Assembly (NCBI GenBank): GCA_027317105.1
Contig: DAHVFH010000137.1
Location: forward strand, 1 to 20,338
Source: Cytophagales bacterium
GTDB taxonomy: Bacteria; Bacteroidota; Bacteroidia; Cytophagales; Cyclobacteriaceae
Reading direction: 5' to 3'
DNA length: 20,338 nt
The notes under the pieces were generated by a model. That model did no database searches. It was not told where the DNA came from and saw only the letters and a list, made by a program, of their open reading frames with translations. The first letter of the stretch is position 1; the number at the start of each line of letters is the position of its first letter. The position numbers were made by a program, and so were the translations under genes. Positions 6,596-12,419 of the stretch are shown piece by piece.

Positions 6596-7861
6596 ATGAA
6601 ACAATTTCAGTATCTACTTTTTGCATCAGTACTAATCCTATTTAGCGCTTGCAACACGGCTAAAGAAAAGGCCGAATACGGTAAGGCAACAAAAGAACTC
6701 ATTAGCCTGGTAGAAAGTGACCCTGAACTAAAATCGATGCTTACTGCGTCAATTGAAAAAGCGCGTCAAATCAATCCCGATCGCAATACCAATCCTGCAC
6801 AGAATCTTGAGGAATACTACGCGTTCGTGTCATGGTGTGAAACGTCTATGCCTTGGGCATTGTTGAAGAAAGAAGAGTATCCCAAAATATTTGATAATAT
6901 CTTTCAAAGCCTATGTGCATTTTATTTTCTGATCGATCAGCCGCTTCCCCAACTGGAAAATAAAGGATTGGTCAACAATTCGCTGCAGTATGCGGAGCCA
7001 TTCGCTTCATGGTTGATTTCCTTTAGTAAATCGTGGGGGAGCTTTCTGGATACGGAAGCTTCTTGGAACGAGGAATACTATACGATGGCTTTAAACGATC
7101 CCTACTTTGGTCTTCAGCATGGCTGGTACGAAGATCACTCGAACTGGAAGACCTTTAACGAATTCTTTGCCAGACAACTGAAGTCTCCCGACATGCGGCC
7201 GATTGCTGATCCCCATGCCGATTCTATTGTTGTCTCCTTTGCTGACTCCGAACCCCAGGGTGTATGGGCAATCGATGACCATTCTAATTTGGTAGCCAAG
7301 GATGGTGTTCCCGTGAAGTCGGCTACACTGAGGTCAATATCAAAATTAATTGGCGATGACAGTAAATACCAAGAGACCTTCGCTAATGGCACCTTCACCC
7401 ACTCATTCTTGAATGTCAACGACTACCATCGATACCATTTTCCTGTGAGCGGAATTATAAAGGAGGTTCGAATCATTAAAGGCATCAATCCTACCGGTGG
7501 CCAATTATGGTGGGATAAGGAGAATGGAAGGTATGTTTTTAATCCAGCCGCTAAAACCGGTTGGCAATCCATAGAAACCAGAGGCTGTGTGATTTTAGAA
7601 ACTGAACGGTATGGACTGGTTGCCTTGATGCCGATCGGGATGGTGTCCGTTGGTTCAGTGAATTTTGAAGAAAATGTAATTCCAGGCGCCAAGGTCCAGA
7701 AAGGAGATCGGCTTGGCAATTTTGCTTTTGGCGGCTCTGATTTCATTATGATCTTTCAACAGCAAATGAACTTTACACTTGATGCGCCAAAGCAAGAAAA
7801 TAGCGATTCATACCAACATCTTTTGATGGGTGAACGAATGGGTTATCTCACCAAGCATTAG
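6596..7861 (+). CDS. Phosphatidylserine decarboxylase-like lipoprotein
   Basis: The protein has 421 residues. The N-terminus is a lipoprotein signal ending FSAC (Cys 19). After a helical region of about 150 residues, the C-terminal half shows PSD-family blocks: FNEFFARQL with RPI (about 187-203), NDYHRYHFPVSG (275-286, with H278 and H281), and FAFGGSDFIMIFQ (376-388). In this family the chain cleaves itself between Gly and Ser of the LGST-type motif to create the pyruvoyl cofactor. Here Gly380-Ser381 fits, in the GGS form seen in divergent members. The reaction would be decarboxylation of phosphatidylserine or of another amino acid. Ordinary PSD is a cytoplasmic-side membrane enzyme of 220-320 residues, so a lipid-anchored exported version is unusual. 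The true substrate may be an amino acid or peptide. ATG 6596 gives a normal signal peptide. It lies 129 bases after the M20 gene. Confidence 0.82.
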   Translation: MKQFQYLLFASVLILFSACNTAKEKAEYGKATKELISLVESDPELKSMLTASIEKARQINPDRNTNPAQNLEEYYAFVSWCETSMPWALLKKEEYPKIFDNIFQSLCAFYFLIDQPLPQLENKGLVNNSLQYAEPFASWLISFSKSWGSFLDTEASWNEEYYTMALNDPYFGLQHGWYEDHSNWKTFNEFFARQLKSPDMRPIADPHADSIVVSFADSEPQGVWAIDDHSNLVAKDGVPVKSATLRSISKLIGDDSKYQETFANGTFTHSFLNVNDYHRYHFPVSGIIKEVRIIKGINPTGGQLWWDKENGRYVFNPAAKTGWQSIETRGCVILETERYGLVALMPIGMVSVGSVNFEENVIPGAKVQKGDRLGNFAFGGSDFIMIFQQQMNFTLDAPKQENSDSYQHLLMGERMGYLTKH

Positions 7862-7929
7862 AAACGAGATACCAAAACAAGTTTAGTTGTATTTTTACTT
7901 TAGGATTCATCCTTTCAAATTTTTTATTT

Positions 7930-8604
7930 ATGAACACTCCCTCCTCAAAAATCAAACTCATTATCACCGGAGCCAGTGGCATGGTGGGCGAAGGCGTGTT
8001 GCTCACAGCACTCAAGCGCGAAGACGTTGAATCGGTGCTCGTAGTGGGGAGAAAACCTTGTGGCACTACACATCCGAAACTAAAAGAAATCATCCACAGT
8101 GATTTTTTTAACCTTGCGGCCATAGAAAGTCAATTGAATGGCTACGATGGATGTTTGTTTTGCCTCGGGGTTTCTTCCGTAGGCATGAAAGAAGAAGAGT
8201 ATACAAAACTAACCTATACGCTCACGACTACTTTCGCGCAGACACTCGTGAAGCTAAATCCCGCGATGACTTTTTGTTACATCTCAGGCGCCTCCACGGA
8301 CAGTTCAGAGAAAGGAAAAATGATGTGGGCGCGTGTGAAAGGTCGCACCGAAAATGCGCTGATAAAGATGGATTTTAAACGGGCTTATAATTTCAGGCCA
8401 GGCGCACTGGAGCCGACCAAAGACGCTAAGAATACGTTGGTTTATTATAAATACCTGGGCTGGTTGATTCCTGTGATCCGCTTACTCGCGCCTAACTCCA
8501 TTTGCAAACTGGAAGACCTCGGTAATGCTATGGTCAATGCAGTAACCAAAGGCTATGAAAAACAAGTTCTTGAGGTGAAAGATATTGTTGTGCTCTCAAA
8601 GTAA
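7930..8604 (+). CDS. Atypical SDR, NAD(P)-binding epimerase-like protein (HIM1/TIP30-like)
   Basis: The protein has 224 residues. The glycine-rich dinucleotide motif TGASGMVG (13-20) lies right after the first beta strand. VVGRK (38-42) follows the second strand, where the cofactor's phosphate or ribose is usually read. CYISGAST (116-123) is the central strand with the conserved serine region. At the YxxxK position the protein has W133-A-R-V-K137, so the catalytic Tyr appears to be Trp. RPGALEPT (about 157-164) is the usual stretch after it. This pattern is typical of the atypical SDR group that includes yeast HIM1 and human TIP30, often binding proteins or sensors rather than classic dehydrogenases. 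It appears monocistronic: 68 bases separate it from the gene before, and a repeat element follows. Confidence 0.82.
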   Translation: MNTPSSKIKLIITGASGMVGEGVLLTALKREDVESVLVVGRKPCGTTHPKLKEIIHSDFFNLAAIESQLNGYDGCLFCLGVSSVGMKEEEYTKLTYTLTTTFAQTLVKLNPAMTFCYISGASTDSSEKGKMMWARVKGRTENALIKMDFKRAYNFRPGALEPTKDAKNTLVYYKYLGWLIPVIRLLAPNSICKLEDLGNAMVNAVTKGYEKQVLEVKDIVVLSK

Positions 8605-8610
8605 AATCGA

Positions 8611-8768
8611 AAATAACCGCAGAGGACGCTGAGGTTCGCAGAGATTGAATCACAACCAACGCACACTCTAAAACTTGGAAGAAAAATTTTTTAGGTGATG
8701 TACATCTAAAAGCATCTATCTCTGCGAGTATTTCTCCGCGACCTTTGCGGTAAAAAATAACCGCAGGA
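8611..8768. repeat. Palindromic repeat element (MITE/REP-like)
   Basis: The left arm (8614-8645) begins ATAACCGCAGAGGACGC. The right arm (8717-8757) is its imperfect inverted copy, ending CCTTTGCGGTAAA. Both arms share ACCGCA(G/A)AGG at the outer end and TCGCAGAGAT at the inner end. About 70 bases lie between them, including the perfect palindrome GATGTACATC (8697-8706). A short third copy of the left-arm start, AAATAACCGCAG, follows at about 8755-8766. There is no open reading frame inside. Arms of this CCGCAAAGG/CTTTGCGG type recur in many bacterial genomes. I infer a small non-autonomous palindromic repeat, possibly acting as a terminator for the SDR gene. Confidence 0.6.
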
Positions 8769-8835
8769 ATATCCTCTGCATTCACTTCTGTTCCTAGGCT
8801 ATTGATTAGGAGGCTTGGTCAAACCTGGGCAAATG

Positions 8836-8858
8836 ATTAGTTTTAGTCTAATACTAAT
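8836..8858 (+). promoter_or_regulatory. Inverted repeat upstream of the Crp/Fnr gene, possible operator
   Basis: ATTAGT (8836-8841) and ACTAAT (8853-8858) form an inverted repeat with an 11-base spacer, ending 11 bases before the proposed start of the regulator gene. Crp/Fnr dimers bind dyad sites, and many regulate themselves. The arms do not match the TGTGA or TTGAT consensus, so this is only a candidate. Confidence 0.3.
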
Positions 8859-8869
8859 AACCTGATAAA

Positions 8870-9445
8870 TTGAAAGCATCAATTGAAATACTAAAGGCGT
8901 TTTTATCCAAATCAACCCAAATACCTGTCAATCAAATTGAGATTGAGGAATCATACTTAGTTGAAAAACGATACAAAAGAAATGAGTACATCCTTTCTGA
9001 GAATCAGGTATGCAATCATGTGATTTATATAGTTTCAGGATTGATCAGAAGTTTTTACCTAAAAGATGGACTGGAAATAAATACAGCTTTTCACCGAGAA
9101 GACGCTATCGCCTGTTCATTTAATAGTTTGGTAAACAGAGTCGCCTCTAATGAGTTTCTGCAAACGCTTGAGGAAACCGAAGTGTTGGAATTACCTTATG
9201 AAAACCTGCTAAGGTTATATCACACAAGTGATAAATGGCAGGAGATTGGAAGAATATTAACGGAAAAGGAATGTGTTTTTTTATCAAACCGAGTCACCTT
9301 TTTGAATTTCGAATCGGCCAAAATGAAATATCTTAATCTTCTGAAAAAAGATCCCGAATTAATCCAAAGAGTCTCTATGCAGCATCTTGCCTCATACATC
9401 GGGGTGACAAGAGAAACATTAAGCAGAATCAGGTCAGGCATCTGA
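8870..9445 (+). CDS. Crp/Fnr-family transcriptional regulator (TTG start)
   Basis: The protein has 191 residues. The N-terminal two thirds is a cyclic-nucleotide-binding-type beta barrel; KRNEYILSENQVCNHVIYIV and SGLIRSFY (about 37-63) are its glycine-turn region. The C-terminal helix-turn-helix is MQHLASYIGVTRETLSRIRS (170-189), with recognition helix VTRETLSRIR. The cNMP phosphate-binding motif (RxS) is not obvious, and there is no N-terminal iron-sulfur Cys cluster, so it is a Bacteroidota-type Crp relative of unknown signal, not a classical CRP or FNR. The start is TTG 8870: TAA at 8858 closes the frame upstream, and the next in-frame ATG is at residue 152, far too late. It is AT-rich compared with the flanks (19 G+C in the 60 bases from 9001). 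It heads a compact row of four genes that it probably controls. Confidence 0.85.
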   Translation: MKASIEILKAFLSKSTQIPVNQIEIEESYLVEKRYKRNEYILSENQVCNHVIYIVSGLIRSFYLKDGLEINTAFHREDAIACSFNSLVNRVASNEFLQTLEETEVLELPYENLLRLYHTSDKWQEIGRILTEKECVFLSNRVTFLNFESAKMKYLNLLKKDPELIQRVSMQHLASYIGVTRETLSRIRSGI

Positions 9446-9512
9446 ATTTTGTGACAAATATCAATTGATGACGGTTCTAATTTATTCAGCTTCACGTCAA
9501 AATAGGGTTGCC

Positions 9513-10181
9513 ATGAAACAGGCGTTAAGACCGGAGGAGGTAAAATCCATCTACAACCAAACATATCGTTATTATGATATGCTCCATACCCTTGGCACTT
9601 TTCGTATGGATGAAAAGGGAAGGAAATATTTAATTAAAAAAGTAGTTCAACCTGGAGATTATATATTGGATGCTGGCGGAGGTACGGGTTTAACGGCACT
9701 GAGAGCCGCAAAAAGACTGAATAAAAAAGGTAAAATTGTCATTCTCGATTTCAGTGAAAAAATGCTTGAAAAAGCCCGGGAGAAAGCACACAAGCTGAAC
9801 CTCGGTCAAAAAGTTGAGACTAAGCTTGGAGACTTATACAAGATACCATTTGCAGATGAAACCTTTGATTCCGTTTTGTCTACCTATAGCACGTGTCCTT
9901 TAGACCAGCCAATTGATGCAGTCAAAGAAATGTTACGAGTTATGAAAAATAATGGAATACTTGGTATTGCCCATTCGACTGATCCCAAAAATAAGATTGC
10001 CAAATGGTTGAGCAGCAAGATAGAAAGGATTATTTGGAAGTTTCCAAACGTATCTTTTGGTTGCAGAAATATTGAATTGATTGAAGACATTAGAAAACTG
10101 AATGTTGAAATTCTGGAAGACAAAATAATAGGATTTGCTTCTTTCTATTTCAGAATAATAATACTTAGAAAACACAAATGA
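9513..10181 (+). CDS. Class I SAM-dependent methyltransferase (UbiE/MenG-like fold)
   Basis: The protein has 222 residues from ATG 9513. Motif I is DAGGGTG (53-59) after strand one. The acid of VILDFSEKM binds the SAM ribose, and GDLYKIPFADETFDSVLSTY gives motifs post-II and III. The C-terminal half has AHSTDPKNKIAKW and a hydrophobic, lysine-rich helical part (WLSSKIERIIWKFP) that could bind a membrane surface. The fold is like UbiE/COQ5 and phospholipid N-methyltransferases, so a lipid or quinone substrate is possible, but the sequence does not settle it. ATG 9513 is preferred because the N-terminus MKQALRPEEVKSIYNQTYRYYD is the usual one. An earlier in-frame ATG at 9468 and TTG at 9465 would add a tail of about 15 residues with no similarity. 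It lies 67 bases after the regulator and 24 before the START gene. Confidence 0.82.
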   Translation: MKQALRPEEVKSIYNQTYRYYDMLHTLGTFRMDEKGRKYLIKKVVQPGDYILDAGGGTGLTALRAAKRLNKKGKIVILDFSEKMLEKAREKAHKLNLGQKVETKLGDLYKIPFADETFDSVLSTYSTCPLDQPIDAVKEMLRVMKNNGILGIAHSTDPKNKIAKWLSSKIERIIWKFPNVSFGCRNIELIEDIRKLNVEILEDKIIGFASFYFRIIILRKHK

Positions 10182-10205
10182 ATAACAAACTTAGCATAGA
10201 CTTTA

Positions 10206-10808
10206 ATGAAATTTAAAGTATCGATATTTTTTTTCATCTTCTTTTTTGTCTTTATGCGTGTTGCTACCAGCCAACCCTGGGACCTAAAAAAAGAAACTAA
10301 AGACGCCAAAGCTTACACTGCAACAAGAGAAAATAGTCCTGTAAAATCATTCAAGGTTATTGCCACCATAGACAGTCCAATGGACTGTGTTTTTTTAACT
10401 GCAACAGACTATGATCAATACACAAAGATGATTAAAGAACTATCTGAATTTGAGATACTGACCAAGAATGATACGTCTATTGTTGCTTATTCATCAATTG
10501 AAATGCCTTGGCCTTTTTATACGAGAGCGCTAATTGCCATGATCAAAACAGACAAAACTGAAAATTCAATCACCGTCACCTCATCAGCAACCGATAACGC
10601 AACTATCAAACAGCGTAATCATATTGTCAGAATTTCAGATTATTATGAGCGATATTTAATTGAGAAAATCAATGATCGCCAAACTAAATTAACGATTACA
10701 GGATATGTGGATATTGGCGGTTCTGTTCCGAGTTGGATTCAGAATATGTTTATTGTTGACGGGCCATTGGACTTTGTTGATGTCATCCGGAAAAAGTGTT
10801 CGCGATAG
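10206..10808 (+). CDS. Exported START/SRPBCC-domain protein
   Basis: The protein has 200 residues. The leader (MKFKVSIFFFIFFFVFMRVATSQ) is a strong signal peptide with cleavage probably near residue 22. The mature part resembles START-type proteins of the SRPBCC fold: SFKVIATIDSPMDCVFLTATDYDQYTKMI (about 48-76), then STIVAYSSIEMPWPFYTRAL-like sequence with PWP and R (about 95-110), and a final amphipathic helix. Members of this fold bind a lipid or other hydrophobic ligand in a deep pocket. Here the protein would act in the periplasm or at the cell surface. The gene follows a methyltransferase by 24 bases and precedes the AhpD-like gene by 6 bases, so the four genes are almost certainly co-transcribed. 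It is strongly AT-rich (17 G+C in the 60 bases from 10621). The ligand is unknown. Confidence 0.8.
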   Translation: MKFKVSIFFFIFFFVFMRVATSQPWDLKKETKDAKAYTATRENSPVKSFKVIATIDSPMDCVFLTATDYDQYTKMIKELSEFEILTKNDTSIVAYSSIEMPWPFYTRALIAMIKTDKTENSITVTSSATDNATIKQRNHIVRISDYYERYLIEKINDRQTKLTITGYVDIGGSVPSWIQNMFIVDGPLDFVDVIRKKCSR

Positions 10809-10814
10809 GAAAGG

Positions 10815-11327
10815 ATGAAAAATACAAAACAGGTAAAAGTTTTTAAAAGGCGTGTCTATTCTGTTTTAGGATTTTTTCTCGATATTTTAAAGGTGTTGAA
10901 AAAACCTGGACTGGCAATACGAGCAGGACTCGGAGATGCCGTTTCCTCCCGCTTTCGTCAGCGCTTGTACCTATCTGTCATTGCGGTCAACGGTTGTCGC
11001 TACTGCACTTATTTACACACCCGGGAGGCTATGCATGCCGGTCTTTCACAAGAAGAAATTAATCGTCTTTTAACCGGTGGGATCGAAAATGTGCCTATGG
11101 ATGAAGCGAAAGCACTTTTGTATGCACAGCATTGGGCTGATAATAATGGTCAGCCGGATTGGCAAGCAAGAGCAGATCTGGTTGAAGCGTATGGCAAGCA
11201 GAATTCCAGGGCAATAGAGATGGTCTTGCTGTTGATCCAGATCGGAAGCCTGAGCGGAAATTCGTTCGACTATTTTTTGTATCGTATTTCTGGAGGATGC
11301 TGGGGCTTAACCCAAAAAGATGAGTAA
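10815..11327 (+). CDS. AhpD-like / carboxymuconolactone decarboxylase-family protein
   Basis: The protein has 170 residues. The family signature is C61-R-Y-C64-x3-H68 (NGCRYCTYLHTR), the redox CxxC with a following His found in AhpD-type alkylhydroperoxidases. Helices around it (REAMHAGLSQEEINRLLTGG; DEAKALLYAQHWADNNGQPD) are typical. AhpD-like proteins use the CxxC pair to reduce peroxides or recycle a partner, while other members of the fold only bind small molecules. The Glu of the full ExxxCxxCxxxH motif is Ala57 here, so the proton relay is not complete and peroxidase activity is uncertain. It starts 6 bases after the START gene. Base composition returns towards that of the core genes. 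It is the last gene of the row, followed by about 100 bases before the convergent NYN gene. Confidence 0.85.
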   Translation: MKNTKQVKVFKRRVYSVLGFFLDILKVLKKPGLAIRAGLGDAVSSRFRQRLYLSVIAVNGCRYCTYLHTREAMHAGLSQEEINRLLTGGIENVPMDEAKALLYAQHWADNNGQPDWQARADLVEAYGKQNSRAIEMVLLLIQIGSLSGNSFDYFLYRISGGCWGLTQKDE

Positions 11328-11431
11328 TTATTTAACTTTTCAATGGGAGACTAGAAGGTTGCTTCGCACCATCACCATATCCTTAACGGATGCTCGCCAT
11401 GACGTCTTTAATTATGCTCTGGTTTAGTAAT

Positions 11432-12196
11432 TCAAGCTCTGACTTTGACGTACACCAGTTTGCTATTCTTTTTTTCTGTCTCGCGTTCTACTACCTCAAA
11501 CCGGTTTATACTTTTTATCAACTGCGCCAATTTGCTGAACCCAAAATTACGCGGGTCAAAGTCGGGCTGCTTTTTTAGCATCAAACTTCCTACTTCACCC
11601 AGAAAAGCCCAACCTTCGTCATCGGCCAAATCGGTAATGGTGGTAGAAATCAGGTTGAGGGTCTCTCGGCCAATTTTTTGAAGTGTTTCTCCGACTTCCT
11701 CTTTCACTTCTTTTTTCCCCTTGAACGAGTCTGGTTTTATTTTAGCACTATCCGGTTTCTTCAGGATTTCCAAATAGATAAATTTATCGCAGGCCACAAT
11801 AAAAGGATTGGGCGTTTTCTTCTCTCCCAGTCCAATCACCGTCATTCCTGCTTCGCGCAAACGGGTGGCTAATCGTGTAAAATCACTGTCGCTGGAAACG
11901 ATACAAAACGCATCCACTTTTTCGGAATAAAGAATATCCATCGCATCGATGATCATGGCCGAGTCGGTCGCGTTCTTTCCCACGGTATAACTGTATTGTT
12001 GAATTGGGGCGATGGCATTTTCCAGCAATACATTTTTCCAACCAGCAAGATGTGGCTTGGTCCAATCGCCATATATCCGTTTAAAAGTGGGCGTGCCGTA
12101 TTTGGCAATCTCTTCCATCATGGCCTTCACATTGGCAGAAGGGATATTGTCCCCGTCAATTAAAACCGCTATTCGCACGTCTTTGGATGTCTTCAT
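11432..12196 (-). CDS. NYN-domain (LabA/DUF88-like) protein with C-terminal LOTUS/OST-HTH domain
   Basis: The protein has 254 residues. Residues 8-150 form a NYN domain of the PIN-like nuclease fold. The acidic residues are D14 and D16 in LIDGDN, D78 in NATDSAM, and D103 and D105 in IVSSDSDFTRLA, the expected metal-binding set for an RNA-cleaving site. A lysine- and glutamate-rich linker (about 150-172) leads to residues 173-254. There ITDLADDEGWAFLGEVGSLM and DFDPRNFGFSKLAQLI match the OST-HTH/LOTUS domain, which binds RNA, including G-quadruplexes. The combination is found in many bacteria and suggests an RNA-processing or RNA-surveillance enzyme. It has no same-strand neighbours and appears to be transcribed alone. 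Confidence 0.9.
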   Translation of the reverse strand: MKTSKDVRIAVLIDGDNIPSANVKAMMEEIAKYGTPTFKRIYGDWTKPHLAGWKNVLLENAIAPIQQYSYTVGKNATDSAMIIDAMDILYSEKVDAFCIVSSDSDFTRLATRLREAGMTVIGLGEKKTPNPFIVACDKFIYLEILKKPDSAKIKPDSFKGKKEVKEEVGETLQKIGRETLNLISTTITDLADDEGWAFLGEVGSLMLKKQPDFDPRNFGFSKLAQLIKSINRFEVVERETEKKNSKLVYVKVRA

Positions 12197-12211
12197 TTTT
12201 ATGGGTACGAA

Positions 12212-12240
12212 GAAAGTTAAAATCGCTCCGCAAGATCAAA
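12212..12240 (-). promoter_or_regulatory. Possible Bacteroidota-type promoter of the NYN gene
   Basis: Read on the minus strand, TTTG (12237-12240) is followed 17 bases later by TAACTTTC (12212-12219), one mismatch from the -7 consensus TAnnTTTG. The spacing is slightly short. It lies 16 bases before the start codon. Confidence 0.3.
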
Positions 12241-12299
12241 GCTAAAGAATATCTACTTATGCATGGAATGATTATCCTTCGATCTGTAAGAATTGTCAA

Positions 12300-12318
12300 C
12301 AAAAGTTGTCCGCTTTTG
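12300..12318. promoter_or_regulatory. Inverted repeat upstream of the permease gene
   Basis: CAAAAG (12300-12305) and CTTTTG (12313-12318) surround TTGTCCG, about 100 bases before the permease start. It could be a regulator site. No known consensus is claimed. The rest of the interval 12241-12419 shows nothing else recognisable. Confidence 0.25.
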
Positions 12319-12419
12319 GAATTTAACGGTCAGTTCAAGCCCGATCCAAAATAAAACACAAGGCATCCAAAACTATTCTTGCCCGCCACTCGTCCTAGTT
12401 TAGACAAATCCCCAAAGCC

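Noticed and set aside
8870..9445. FNR-type oxygen sensor
   Set aside because: There is no N-terminal cysteine cluster for an iron-sulfur centre; only scattered Cys residues (48, 82, 135) are present.
11341..11404. Possible degenerate repeat between the AhpD-like and NYN genes (GGTTGCTTCGCACC ... GGATGCTCGCCATGACG)
   Set aside because: It resembles common low-value intergenic repeats, but there is no clear inverted or direct copy within the window.
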